DNA from: Telopea speciosissima
Lineage: Eukaryota > Streptophyta > Magnoliopsida > Proteales > Proteaceae
Length of the DNA stretch: 64,000 nt
Assembly (NCBI RefSeq): GCF_018873765.1
Contig: NC_057920.1
Location: forward strand, 11,545,307-11,609,306
Direction of reading: 5' to 3'
The notes beneath the pieces are model-generated. The model was not told the DNA's origin. It ran no database searches and worked only from the letters and a program-made list of their open reading frames with translations. Position numbers and translations under genes: made by a program. Positions 23,830 through 34,840 of this stretch are shown in pieces (positions within the stretch are counted from its first letter, which is position 1; every line of letters begins with the position of its first letter).

Positions 23830-24506
23830 CTAAGAGCCAAGGGCTTTGGCAATGGAATCCACGATCCGTCGTTGTGATTTGATAATCATCTCCATCTTCA
23901 TATTCTCTACCCGAACAAACCCTTTCCCAAATGCTCTAACCACCGAAACAAATTCAGAAATCGGGTCAACTCCCTCTTCCTCCTCCACCTCCTCATCCAT
24001 CTCGAACGACTTTCTCTTGCGAAACGTCGGATTTCTCAAAACCCTAAAAATTCCAGGAGGCCCTGCTACTCCACCACCACCGCCATCATTCCACTGCGGA
24101 GGATACAGTGAGGCCATTGGTGGTCGGCGATGTATGTGATTGATGCTTCGAGATTTATAAATTTCATCATCATCGTCGTCGTCTTCATTGTCATCGACTC
24201 TAATGCTATGCAGATCGATGGCGGAGATGAGAACGGAAGCAATGGGGAATGGCCCAAGTTCCATCCGATCCATGAGGTTGAAGTAAGGCCAAAGGGCGAG
24301 AGACGAGCGTTTCTTGTCTGAGCGGTAGTGTTGCGAAGCTTCTCCATCTTGTGGCGGCACTGAGTAGTAGTCTTTGAGAGCTCATCGTAGCTGCACTGAA
24401 CAACGACGGAGATGGCGACTTCTTCCCATTGACTGGCCTTGAGCTGACCTCGTTTCAGAGAGTACCATTTTTCCTGGTAGGCTTGGATGAGGTGAACGGT
24501 CTCCAT
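23830..24506 (-). pseudogene. Captured trihelix (GT-factor) transcription factor gene with a one-base frameshift
   Basis: An ATG at 24506 opens METVHLIQAYQEKWYSLKRG, followed by QWEEVA and TQCRHKMEKLR: a Myb/SANT-like trihelix DNA-binding domain with its conserved tryptophans. One base is missing at about 24331 (CGCAACAC where CGC AAA CAC is expected). The frame then resumes as HYRSDKKRSS, WPYFNLMDRMELGPFP, an acidic stretch of D residues, a poly-Gly loop, the basic FRKRKSFEMDEE, and the family-typical C-terminus MEMIIKSQRRIVDSIAKALG, with stop at 23830-23832. Apart from that base the reading spans about 225 codons without a stop and is intronless. The N-terminus lacks the residues expected before METV; an in-frame TAA lies just upstream and PWPH precedes the ATG. 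Family: plant trihelix proteins binding GT-type promoter elements in the nucleus. A single-base sequencing error could make it intact. Confidence 0.8.
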
Positions 24507-24670
24507 GTGAGGCCATGGCAGAGGAGAGATTTTCTTCGGTTAATAAGTGGAAAGTAGTGAGGGTTGGGGCTCATGTGTAGAGGATTCGTTCTCCGTCCTG
24601 TCGCCTACCACCGCAACTCCCATGGTCATTGCACCTTCCTGTTGCTGCCTCTCTGTCGCACGTAAGTTGA

Positions 24671-24715
24671 GTAGCGGGGGAGGGGAAGGGAAGGGAAGGG
24701 AAGGGAAGGGAAGGG
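24671..24715 (+). repeat. (GGGAA)n microsatellite in the Pack-MULE
   Basis: Nine or so AGGGA/GGGAA units between the captured gene's 5' end and the right TIR. Confidence 0.9.
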
Positions 24716-24965
24716 GGTGTGAAGTTTGGGCTTCCCTCAGGCTAAAATGGTAAGCTCACACACCCCATTAGGGGTATACTTGTCATTTTAAGGCATCAAT
24801 GGCCAACACATTAACAACTAACGGAAATACTCTAAGAGATGGGGGCTGAGTGTAACAAGTACTCCAAACTCAGGGAGTGCGGCTGTATAATTCAGAAACA
24901 GAGGGAGTCGCTCTATATTTAGTACAAACCTTAGGGGGTGATAGTGTAATTTTTCCTAAAAATTA

Positions 24966-25600
24966 ATATAAAACCCTAATACTTTATTAAGTTTAAAAGA
25001 CTCTAGTTGACGCCTTGATGGTTACCTGATTAACTTAGTCCCTTCAATTCACACTTCTTCCTCTTTAGTCCTTACCGTGTCATCTTTTCTTTTTTCCTCT
25101 TTAATTTTTATTGTTCCAACTAAATTAATATTCTTTTTCAATTAAAATATTTTATCAATATTTCTTTTACTTAAGCAAGTCATATACTTTGATCTCAAAC
25201 TTTTGCTTTGCTTTGTCTCGTGAATATTAGAATCGGACGAGAACTGAATGATATAACCAAATTAAAATTGGATATAGTAACCGGATGTTATAACTAGATA
25301 AGAACCGAATACAAGAATCAGAATCGTTCAAGAAAGGTTATGGTATTCAATTCTATAACTCAGCTGCAGGACTTGGTATCAGATCTAAATTCCCACTGCC
25401 ACCTTGGAACCGAGATCCGAACCGAATACCTAGTTCCGTATCCAATTGACACCCTTAGTTAAGCTAACGTAACTGTTAGAGGATGAATTTTCACAAATCA
25501 TAGATAAGAAGCTATCGAAAGAAACAGCCAAAGCACTGAAAAAATTTATTTGAAGTCAACTAACAAACACACAACTATTCCTGTGCCAGCTATTTAAGGG
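24966..25600. other. Intergenic DNA with hAT-like fragment
   Basis: At about 25230-25460 there are repeated GAACCGAAT/ATTCGG motifs ending CCAATTGACACCCTTAG, like the right end of the element at 17961-18454. No gene. Confidence 0.4.
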
Positions 25601-25611
25601 TAGTTTACCAT

Positions 25612-25780
25612 GAATCGTATGCTCCCTGACCAGTGAGCTTCCCTAGTTCCTCTCGCAAGAGGAGGATGGACCCCACTCGGGCAGAGTGTTCGATCAGGTG
25701 CCCCAGGTGGATCCCACCCCCCTCTTATGAGAGGCACTAAGAAACCGCACCGGTCAGGAAACTGTAGACGATAACGATTC
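25612..25780. mobile_element. MULE-type MITE upstream of eL13 gene 1
   Basis: TIRs begin GAATCGTATGCTCCCTGACC and end GGTCAGGAAACTGTAGACGATAACGATTC (read as inverted complement). Flanking 9-mers GTTTACCAT (25603-25611) and ATTTATCAT (25782-25790, offset by one) match at 7 of 9. It is the same family as 30445-30622. Confidence 0.7.
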
Positions 25781-25972
25781 AATTTATCATTTTCTAATTA
25801 TGTAGAAGTTAATATACACTCTTCCTCACCTTCTAAACCATTTGTTCTAAAAGAAAGGCAAAAATAAATAAATAAGTTAAAAGACGGTTCAGCCCTAGTG
25901 AAATAGGGAATTCGAACATTAATCGGTTGCGTAGTTACTGTGCACATAAGAGTGTGTGAAAATGGAAATTCC

Positions 25973-27014
25973 ATGATCTGGACCGTCAATCCTAGGGCTT
26001 TAGGGTTTTAGTGTTATTAAAGACTCTTTTTAAAGAACCTTGTCGAATCAAAGCATACAGACTTGGGAGTTGGTTTTCGCTCTCGGTCTCGAAGTCTTAC
26101 GTAGTTTCAGTCTTTCAGGTACGATCTTCATTCTTTCAAGTTTAAATCATTTGGGTTTGTGTAAGATCTTTAAATGAGGCTTATCTTGATTTTTGTTAGT
26201 TCTGGGTTATTAATTTTTCGTTTATTTCTGTCGATTCCTGTTGCTGAAAGGTGCGATAATCTGACGAGTTTTTTTTTTTTTTGGTGATTGAGGAGAATTT
26301 TGTTTTTATGTAACATGAAGTTCAATAAGTTACTAAGTTATATGTTGAACTACACCCAACACGGTGACAACTGTAATGTAGATCTTGTGTTTTTGAACTA
26401 GGTCAGATTTTAAAGCAAACAGCTTAATTGCAGGCTTTTAGTTGATGCAATTCAGGCTGGCTGGGTCGTTATTTTTGTTTTGATTTCCATGATTACATAT
26501 AAGATTGGGTGAAGAAACTCGATATCTTGGATATTAATTCTATGTTCATCCATCAATCCTCGCTAGGGCTCATTCTGACGCCAACCTTGGTGTACCGATT
26601 TGTGCTTTTGAACTCTTGCCTTCACAATTCTTTTAATTAAATTTCTTATGCAAGGAGGGAACCATGAGTTTGGGTCTAGGAATAAATTTAGAATTTATGA
26701 CATTTAATTGGCAAAGTAAATTTAAAGCCCCGTGTGTGTTTGTGTGTGTATTTTGTTCTGTTGGGACCTTTTGATAAAGAAACTGGTTTTGTTGTTTACG
26801 ATTACATGGAATTTCATTTTGCAAATCTCTCATGGCCTACCAAGATCAAAATCCACTTGTCATTTTACCATTTTGTGTACATTCTCAAGTATTTGTGTGA
26901 AGTACACTTGCCCATTTGCCCTAAAAAAATGTAGTTACAGTGGCAGAAAGAGTGGCCAAAAACCACGGGTTTAACATTGGCATTGTATTACTCAGTCTTG
27001 TTGCCAGTTTGTAG
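25973..27014 (+). promoter_or_regulatory. eL13 gene 1: proximal promoter, leader exon and leader intron
   Basis: Homology to the other eL13 copies begins abruptly at about 25973 (ATCTGGACCGTCAA). A telo-box TTAGGGTTT is at 26000-26008, typical of plant ribosomal protein promoters. The leader exon ends TTTCAG at 26118 and an 896-bp intron (26119-27014) separates it from the ATG exon. The site II-type GGCCCAGCCCA present upstream of the two other copies is absent here, because the sequence left of 25973 is unrelated. Confidence 0.75.
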
Positions 27015-27021
27015 GTAAGTC

Positions 27022-28867
27022 ATGGTTAAGCATAATAATGTTGTGCCTAGTGGGCACTTCAGAAAGCACTGGCAGAATTATGTCAAGACATGGTTTAACC
27101 AGCCTGCTCGCAAGACCAGAAGACGTCTGGGTAAGTGCATCCATCAGGTTTTCTTTGTTTCTACCTTCTGATATTCTGTTACCGATTACAGTTTTGATTC
27201 TTTGGTTGTGCTTACTGTGTGCACTATGTTACTCTTAGTTCTTAATATGATTTTTCAATGTCAAATTTCCAGCAAGGCAAAAGAAAGCTGTGAAAATTTT
27301 CCCACGACCTACAGCTGGCCCCCTTCGTCCTATCGTTCATGGACAGACCCTAAAGTACAACATGAAAGTTAGAGCTGGCAGGGGGTTTTCTCTTGAAGAG
27401 CTTAAGGTGAGATGATATTTTATAATATGTTGTCAGGTCTTTGTGCTCTCTGCTTCCTTCAATATTATGGTAGTAATTGTTTGTGTGCTTTCTTATTGCC
27501 TGGGAATTAGTCAATAGAGGTTAGGTCTGTTCTTGGTTATGGAACAAAATTTTTTATGGAACAACATTTTTTGTTTCTGAAATCTAAACATCCACAGAGG
27601 TTAGGTCTGTTCTTGGTTACTCGTCTATTCTCAATGCTGGCTGGACATTGACCCGGAAAGGTACCTGTTCCCACGTCCCATGATGTGCTCTGCATTAATC
27701 CAATTTATAATATAGTTTTTTCTTCCCATATTTCCATGAACCTGTAGCACTCACGATTTTTTCCTTCAATTTATTCATGTAATCTCCAATATGAACGGCA
27801 TAAGATTTACTAAACAACACTGTAGGTATTTGAGTTCTCGGACAAATATCTTGTCCTTTGTTTCTGAGAACAATTGGTTGAGCTTGGGATAATAAAGACC
27901 AACCTAGGCTGCACCTACGTTAACCATAGTAGGAACCCCTTTCCTTTTCGGCAAGACAAGAGAAGCGGATGTTGTATTTTTCCTCATAATCATTGATCCC
28001 TATACATCTCTTGGTGTCTGCCCGTAGCTTCTGTACTGATCTCTCTTTCAGTTTTTTGGTTGATAGTCTATGTATAAAGGAGCTATACTATGAAATATAT
28101 ATTTTTTAAAATAGAAGTACAAAATCATGATTTAAAGCTTTGTATCAGAATTGGTTATTTTCAGACAAAAAAGGGCCTAGGTTGATTCAGTTACAGAAAA
28201 TCTGTTCCGACTACATTGGTTCTAGTGTCTGAAAATTATGGTTTCATAGTATTGTTCTTGATGATGTTTGAGACAATGGTCCCCTACCCATTTATGTATC
28301 TCGTGTAATATATATTATTTGATGGTATTTACTAAATAATAAGTCCCTTTTCCTTGAATCTTACTACTGCCTTTTTTGTGCTTTCCAGGCAGCAGGAATT
28401 CCAAAGAAACTTGCCTCAACCATTGGAATCAGTGTTGATCACCGCCGCAAAAACCGCTCCCTTGAGGGTCTTCAAGCTAATGTGCAGAGGCTGAAGACTT
28501 ACAAGGCCAAGTTAGTCGTCTTCCCAAGGCGTGCCCGGAAATTCAAGGTAAGATGCCATTGTAACTAGAAGTCACATTTACGGATCTTTGGATTGGGTAT
28601 CATACCCTTATTGGGATTCGTTTTCTGATATCTTTCTTGTTGCAGGCTGGTGATTCTAGTCCAGAAGAATTGGCAACGGCAACTCAAATCAATGCTGATT
28701 ACATGCCTATTGCACTGGAGAAGCCATCTGTTGAGTTGGTCAAGGTTACAGAAGAGATGAAATCATTTAATGCCTATGCCAAGTTGCGTCTTGAACGTAC
28801 GAACGAGCGCCACATTGGTGCCAGGATGAAGAAGGCTGCCGAGGCAGAGAAAGAAGAGAAGAAATAG
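27022..28867 (+). CDS. RPL13: 60S ribosomal protein eL13 (L13), gene 1
   Basis: Large-subunit cytosolic ribosomal protein eL13. Coding exons 27022-27130, 27273-27406, 28389-28547 and 28646-28867 total 624 bp, 207 aa, all GT/AG. The protein opens [19 protein letters not shown] and contains [67 protein letters not shown], and a Lys/Glu-rich tail ending AEAEKEEKK. Length and basicity fit the plant family. An upstream non-coding leader exon and intron are present. It is followed about 6 kb downstream by gene 2 in the same orientation, encoding the identical protein. No frame damage. Confidence 0.97.
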
Positions 28868-29392
28868 TAAGTCAATGAATCCGCTTCTTAATCTGCCGGT
28901 GGAGGGTTTTTAGGTCTTTGGCTCTGATTAGTGTTTCTTTGCAGACAATGCAGTTTTGACATCCTATCTATACAAAACATAGGTTGTGTTCCTACAAAGT
29001 TTCCCTTTCTATGAAACTTCAAAGTTTTGGATGCTTTCTTCATTTAATCTTTAGAATTAGTAAGTACCTCTCAATTTTATCAAATGACAGCAGAGTCAGT
29101 TGATCATTGCTTTATAATGCCTCTAAGGCTTGGAGTCCCGTGTTGTTTTGTGCATTCACATGTTTGCCTCAATTTTTATGACATGACTTATTTTGCCTTT
29201 TGGTTTTTGGATGGAAAACATCTCTCTATTATTGTAGAATGTGTTGAAGAGAGAATCTCTTCATCCACAGAATCTGACTCTGATTTTGTTGAAGGGTATT
29301 TTGGTCCTTCCAATAGTTATTGGTAAAACTCACTATTCCAAGAGTATAATTATATCTTGGAATCAGTAGAAAAACTTCTGCCATTATAATTT
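28868..29392 (+). other. eL13 gene 1 3' UTR and flank
   Basis: Aligns with 36689-37280 downstream of gene 2, so it belongs to the duplicated unit. The 3' UTR is presumed within the first few hundred bases. The short ORF at 29084-29326 is not conserved as coding in the other copy. Confidence 0.6.
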
Positions 29393-30362
29393 TCTTGTGG
29401 GAAAATTACAATTCCCTCCCCTGTACTTTGCCCTAATTACACCTTCCTTCCCTTGGTTTTTTCACCTTAAATACGATTCCCCTGTAGTTTCCGAAAAATT
29501 ACTAAGACCTCCGTTGCCGTTAGCATCTGTTTGTTAAATGCTGATATGGCATAGTTAGTTTTTTTATAATGCCCAAACTAACCCTAGGTCATTGTGAGAT
29601 GATCCATTTACCCTTTTGATAAAAAAGCAAAAATAAGATGGGAGAATGACTTGCCATTTCTTCTATCTCCCAACTTCATCTTCAACCTCTGAACTGTGAA
29701 ATCGTCAGGGAGATACCCCCTACCATTGCCCAAGTCTTATGCTCTGCGACTAGAGAAGAAAGGCGCGGAGAACACACACTCGGAGTTCTTAAAATAATTA
29801 CTTCACATTTAATTAGGTTTTTTGAGAACTCATGTAGGGGGTGGGGGAGACTTGTCTCTTGTTATCACAAGTTCTCACCCATCCTAAAGATTGGCGATAT
29901 CAAAGACTACATCGCACCACCACAAGCTTGCGTTGTTTCTCTAAAGGGTCTTAAGGCAACCACGATGACCAAGCAAGATAAAACATTGGTGGCGGTTCTA
30001 ATTAGGTTATCATTCTTTGTGTTCTGGAAATTTTCAGGGAGGAAATTAGACTGACAGCCTTGTGAGTTATTCATTGTTGTTTTTTCTTTTTCTAATATGG
30101 TCAATAAAATTAAGGGGTTTACTGGATTGGATTGTGGAGTCTATATATGAATGGAACCATCAATTGGTTGTCTCCAGTCTTCCTCTGTGTTGCTTACTTC
30201 TTCTACTACTACTACTATCGAAACCCATCTGATTCTCTTCAGAAAATGGCAGAAAAATTGCCCAAATCCATTTACGATTTCACTATCAAGGTATATGGTT
30301 TCCTATACTATTTTAGCTTCTGATATATTTGGGCTTCTGATATACTACTACTATCGAAACCC
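29393..30362. mobile_element. About 970-bp insertion specific to eL13 unit 1, carrying gene fragments
   Basis: The gene 2 unit reads continuously from TCTGCCATTATAATGTTCTT to TTCCTTTTTTGAAAA (37261-37290). In unit 1 those flanks are separated by this block. Its left end GTGGGAAAATTACA resembles the MULE terminus of 23346 and 58600. A matching right TIR and a TSD were not found, so the class is uncertain. It contains the first exon of a glutathione peroxidase gene (30246-30290). Confidence 0.65.
30246..30290 (+). pseudogene. Captured first exon of a phospholipid-hydroperoxide glutathione peroxidase gene
   Basis: ATG followed by AEKLPKSIYDFTIK and then a splice donor GTATATGG. KSIYDFTIK is the conserved N-terminus of plant GPX proteins, normally continued by DIRGNDVSL in the next exon. 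No downstream GPX exon with the catalytic NVASKCG or NQF motifs follows. Preceding sequence (30130-30245) looks like a gene leader. It lies within the insertion specific to eL13 unit 1. Confidence 0.65.
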
Positions 30363-30444
30363 ATCCTTTTTTTTTGTTAAAAAAAAAATCAGAGAATTGT
30401 TTTATTTTTGTACTATGCAAGATAGGTCTTTTATCCTTTTCTTC

Positions 30445-30622
30445 GAATCATTATCGTCTATGGTTTCCTGACCGGTGCGATTATCTAGTGCTTCTTACAA
30501 GAGGGTGGTGGGACCCACTTGGAGCACCTGACTGAACACTCTCCATAGGTGGGGTCCACCCTCCTCTTGTGGGAGACACTAGGGAACCGCACCGATCAGG
30601 GAACCATAGACAAAAAAAATTC
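30445..30622. mobile_element. MITE inserted in the eL13 unit 1 flank
   Basis: TIRs read GAATCATTATCGTCTATGG at the left and, in complement, GAATTTTTTTTGTCTATGG at the right, continuing into TTCCTGACCGGTGCG. Flanking repeats CCTTTTCTTC (30435-30444) and CCTTTCCTTC (30623-30632) differ at one position. Unit 2 has the uninterrupted site TCCTTTTCTTCTTGAAAGC at about 37369-37387, proving the insertion. Confidence 0.85.
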
Positions 30623-30632
30623 CCTTTCCTTC

Positions 30633-31895
30633 TTGAAAGCAACCATATATTGTTTGCTCACCCTCCCCCCAACGCCCTATTTTTCCCCTTTCATCACCTT
30701 TTGTGGGGTTGGGCGCTTGTATTGTTCAACTTGGAAACGTTTGGGCTCCATTGAATTGTAGAGAGAACTGAGCGTAGTGGTGGAAATATACTTTCTTTTG
30801 GTTATAGTCTCTTAGATAACATCAAATGACATGTTCTGGTCGCCAATGGAGCCAAAGTATTGCCACTTTCAGGCCGGTTGACTGTACTATTTGAACAACA
30901 TTAGGAGTGAAGAATGGGGATAAGCAAATAACCAAAGTTTCAGACTGTTCATCTTTGAGTAGGGGATGTGTAAATCTGTAAATGTATAGCTGAAAATCCT
31001 TATTCGAATTGTAAGGGATAATCAAAAGGAAAATTATCTCCTCAATTTGCCTGTCCGTCAATTTTCTCAATTCCATCTAATACTTGGAGATGGATCCCAT
31101 CCGAACAGTTTGTTTGGATAGGGGTAGGATGGTCAATTTTACCCCTATTAGATGGAATTTTGGAAATTGATGGACAGGTAAATTGAGGGGATAAAGATCC
31201 TAGTCAAAATTACATATAAAATTCTTGTTTGTGTCTAATTCAGTTTCCGGGAAATATCAGAATCCGTTCTAAAGCTAAGTTAATAAGTTAATCGGATGTG
31301 ATATGAATATTTCAAATTTAGATTGGATATTATCTGTTCAGTTTAGGATTTATTATAATACTATGATTAAATAATAATTTTATAAATACTGTTTTGTAAT
31401 ATTAATTTATTTTTGTCAGTTAACGGTATACAACTAATTAAACAAGAAATTAAATGACCAAAAAAAAAAAAAAGGTATAACACTTATTACCAAAAAAAAA
31501 GAAGGTTTTAACACTTCAACATCAATATTAGTGGGAGTGGATTCAATCCTTCATCTTCTCGAATTTTTTGTCTTCTCCTATTCTCTGTGATGCAATGTTT
31601 GTCTCTCAAGACTCATGACTCTACTCTCCAATCGACGACACTAGAATTGTAAATGGGTATTTAAAATCCGTATCCGATTCATGTTTGTATACATTTAGGG
31701 GAACTTGTAATTTGAAAAATAGGTTTTTAGAAAATGTCCGAATCAGTTTGAAATCTAATCAAATGTGATAATAGATATTATTATATTTGGTTTGAATTTG
31801 ATCCGTTTACATCCCTATCTTTGAGATTGGTAGTTCTGTTGAATCCCCTTTCACGGTATGTGAGTAGGACAAAATTGGACTTTCGTTTTGCAAAA
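30633..31895. other. Rest of eL13 unit 1 flank
   Basis: Aligns with 37380-38330 of unit 2 with scattered indels, including an insertion at about 31075-31200 not present in unit 2. Homology ends near GGACTTTC at 31890. No gene. Confidence 0.6.
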
Positions 31896-32250
31896 TTAGG
31901 GATGAAAAACTGCAACAGGGTTGGGTTGGACTGGACTTTTTAAAACCCTAACCCAACCCTAAGCTCCCTTAGCTGGGTCCAAATCCGATTCAACCATGAA
32001 TCAGGGCTTGAAAAATCCAACTCTGACCCGCCCTCAGCGGTGGGGTTGCAAGAAGAAGAAGAAGAAGAAGGGGGTAAACCCATCAATTTCACTGTTTTCT
32101 ATTGAATAGGTGATAAGGGTAAAATGGATTTTTCCATTCAACCACTAATAGTAAACTAACACCGTCAGGTTTCAGGGGGCGTCAAGTAATTGTTTGAAAC
32201 TAACGGAAAAAGCCTTTTAACTAAAGGAAGCGACAAAGCAAATCTCTCCA

Positions 32251-32619
32251 GTGGCTGATTTGTTGCTTTCAAGGAAATTATTTGTAAATGTCTCTCGTCA
32301 GCCTGGTAGGAAGATTTTTGAAATCAGTTGGCAGCTTCCTCTTCAGGGATGGTTCAAGCTGAATATTGATGGTTGTTCTCTTGGTAACTCAGGAAAGTCA
32401 AGGGTTGGAGGAATTTTGAGAAATTACATTGGGAGTACTCGGTGTTGTTTTGCTTATTATACTGGAGTAGGTACTAACTTCATGGCAGAGTTTGAAGGAT
32501 TTTTCAAAGGTCTTTACCATGCTTTTCTGATGAAGGTTGATAAATTGTGGATTGAAAGCGATTCTGCTACTTTGGTCAGTTGTGTGGAAAATAATTCAAT
32601 ACCATGGAGATTCCAATAG
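32251..32619 (+). pseudogene. LINE-derived RNase H domain fragment
   Basis: About 120 codons with RNase H (RVT_3-like) motifs in order: WFKLNIDGCSLGN (first Asp), RNYIGSTRCCFAYY, NFMAEFEGFFKGL (Glu) and KLWIESDSATLVSCV (third Asp), then a stop. This is the C-terminal domain of plant L1-type ORF2. The reverse transcriptase and zf-RVT parts are missing upstream, and the frame ends before the last domain Asp. It ends directly at the left border of the eL13 unit 2 homology (32625). Confidence 0.7.
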
Positions 32620-32750
32620 AGATTGGGTCTTATGAGCACATGCTCATTAGAGAGCAAAAAATTGAAGGAAAAATATATTTTAGCCATAATCCATAATAGA
32701 CCGACTCTTGAGTCTATTATCATTTTGGGGGTGTGTCAATTTATTTTAAA

Positions 32751-33343
32751 GGAAAATTTCATTGACACCACCTCTATTGGATCATGGAATTAATGCCAAC
32801 CCACTAAGGATCAATATATCAATTTGGGCTCAAAAACTAACGGAAAAAGCCTTTTAACTGTTAATGGCAGCCTGCCTCTGCAGGTTTTGTTTTTTATTAA
32901 AGCGATCACAGGTCACAGGAGGGAGGACGACCTCACCCCGGCGACCACCATTGCCACTCTCTCTGTCCCTTAATGGCAGCCATGACTGCCTTCCTAGATT
33001 TTTTTTATTTATACTCAGACAAACAAATGGCTACTGATTTATTGGAGGGTAAATACGACAGGGGCATGGAGTTGGGGACGAAAGCTGCCGAAGCGAAATG
33101 CAGGTCAGGGAGGGAATGGGGTTTCTAGAGGAAGAGAGGATTCCCAAATTTATGTTTTATTCCAAATCAACACTTAAGATTTGTGTTCAGATCCAATGGT
33201 CCAAAAGACACCCTTGAAAATCCCATTCCCTTTTCTATTTTATCATTTGTTTTTTAATATTTTAGTATAGAGGGTAATTTAATGACACCGTTAATCCCAT
33301 TTGTTTTTTGGCCCAACAGAGGGGGTGCCGATAAAAATTTCCC
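32751..33343. mobile_element. MULE-like TIR element inside the eL13 unit 2 upstream region
   Basis: Starts GGAAAATTTCATTGACACCA and ends, in complement, GGGAAATTTTTATCGGCACC; both TIRs continue with CCTCT.TTGG. The truncated copy at 20531-21245 has the empty site (TTTATTTTATGTAAAAAGAAG near 20669), so this insertion postdates that duplication. The flanking A+T-rich 9-mers are an imperfect duplication. The interior holds no recognised gene. Confidence 0.75.
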
Positions 33344-33479
33344 TGTTTTATATAAAAGAAAGTCAAAAGTGATACCCAACATATAAAAAAATGAAAAATT
33401 GTAAAAATGAAAATAAAAATTGATACCAAAAGGCCCTGAAGCCCATGAAAATAGAACCAAGTTAGGTCCAGACCTGGCA

Positions 33480-34833
33480 TATGCACTTACAACTGAACTA
33501 GGCCCAGCCCAAGTAATTTTGCCCTCTTATCTAATGTAACTCTTATCGTTTGATCTGGACCGTCAAACCTAGGGCGTTAGGGTTTTAGTGTTCTTTAAGA
33601 ACCAATGAGGAATCAAAGCATCACAGAGTTGGGAGTTGGAGTTCGCCGTCGGTTTAGAAGGCTCACTTAGTTTCAGCCTTTCAGGTAGGATCTCCATTGT
33701 TTCAAACTTAAATCATTAGGTTTCATTGTTCCGTCTCTGCTCAAATATTGTTGCGGAATCCGAAGAACAAAAAATAAATTGAAAAACTGAATTTTCTAGG
33801 TTTAATGTTTTCGTCTAATTATTTGAGTGGGTTGGGTTTATTCGGTCTATGTACAATTGGGTTTGCCATTTTTTTTTTAAATTTATAATGTAGTTTTGTC
33901 ATCTGGGCTTGTGTAAGATCTTTGAATGAGGCTTATCTTGATTTTTGTTAGTTCTGGTTTATTAATTTTTCGGTTATTTCTGTCGATTCCTGTTGCTGAA
34001 AGGTGCGATAATCTGACGAGTTTATTGGGTGATTGATGAGAATTTTGTTTTTATGTAACATGAAGTTCAATAAGTTACTAAGTTATATGTTGAACCGACA
34101 CCCAACACGATGACAACAGTAATGTAGATCTTGTGTTCTTGAACTAGGTCAGATTTTAGAGCAAACGGTTTAATTACAGGCTTTTAGTTGATGCAATTCA
34201 GGCTGGCTGGGTAGCTATTTTTGTTTTGATTTCCATGATTACATATAAGATTGGGTGAAGAAACTCGTTATCATGGATTTTAATTCTATGTTCATCCATC
34301 AATCCTCTCTAGGGCTCATTCTGACGCCAACCTTGGTGGCAGGATTTACTTCCATGGTCATAATATAGCAAATACCGATTTGTTCTTTTGAACTTTTGCT
34401 GTTCCTCTTAAATCCCCAACTTAAGAGAAATCTTGCCTTCACAATCCTTTTAATTAAATTTCTTATGCAAGGAGAAAACCATGGGTTTGGGTCTAGGAAT
34501 AAATTTAGAATTTATGACATTTTTACAAAGATGTCATTTAATTGGCAAAGTAAATTTATGACATTTATTTTGTTCTGTTGGGGCCTTTTGATGAAGAAAT
34601 TGGTTTTGTTGTTTACGATTACATGGAATTTCATTTTGAAAATCTCTCATGGCCTACTAAGATCAAAATCCACTTGTCATTTTAACATTTTGTGTTCACA
34701 TTCTCAATTATTTGTGTGACGTACACGTGCCCATTTGCCCGCCAAAAATGTAGTTACAGTGGCAGTAAGAGTGGCTTAAAACCAAGGGTTTCATATTGGC
34801 ATTGTATTATTCAGTCTTATTGCTATTTTGTAG
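33480..34833 (+). promoter_or_regulatory. eL13 gene 2: promoter with site II and telo-box, leader exon and intron
   Basis: GGCCCAGCCCA (33501-33511, site II-type TGGGCC/TGGGCT elements in complement) lies about 70 bp before a telo-box TTAGGGTTT (33577-33585). This is the paired arrangement that coordinates plant ribosomal protein genes. The leader exon ends TTTCAG at 33684, and the leader intron runs 33685-34833. Confidence 0.8.
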
Positions 34834-34840
34834 GTAAGTC

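Larger units (their letters stand above)
23346..24956. mobile_element. Pack-MULE: Mutator-like element carrying a trihelix transcription factor gene
   Basis: The left terminus GGGAAAATTACATTGCC and right terminus (reverse complement GGAAAAATTACACTATC) start inverted repeats of roughly 90 bp or more, with shared blocks TTTGTACTAAATA, GTTTCTAAATTATACAG and CACACCC. A perfect 9-bp target duplication TAAAAATTA flanks it at 23337-23345 and 24957-24965. No transposase is present. The 1.6-kb interior is largely occupied by a host-like trihelix gene on the minus strand plus a (GGGAA)n microsatellite (24671-24715). This is the definition of a Pack-MULE. Confidence 0.88.

Noticed and set aside
26732..26974. 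ORFs in the eL13 gene 1 leader intron
   Set aside because: They lie inside an intron, differ in gene 2, and match no protein family.
27131..27272. Possible intronic snoRNA explaining the identical eL13 intron
   Set aside because: I could not find a convincing C box (RTGATGA) paired with a D box (CTGA), nor an H/ACA layout.
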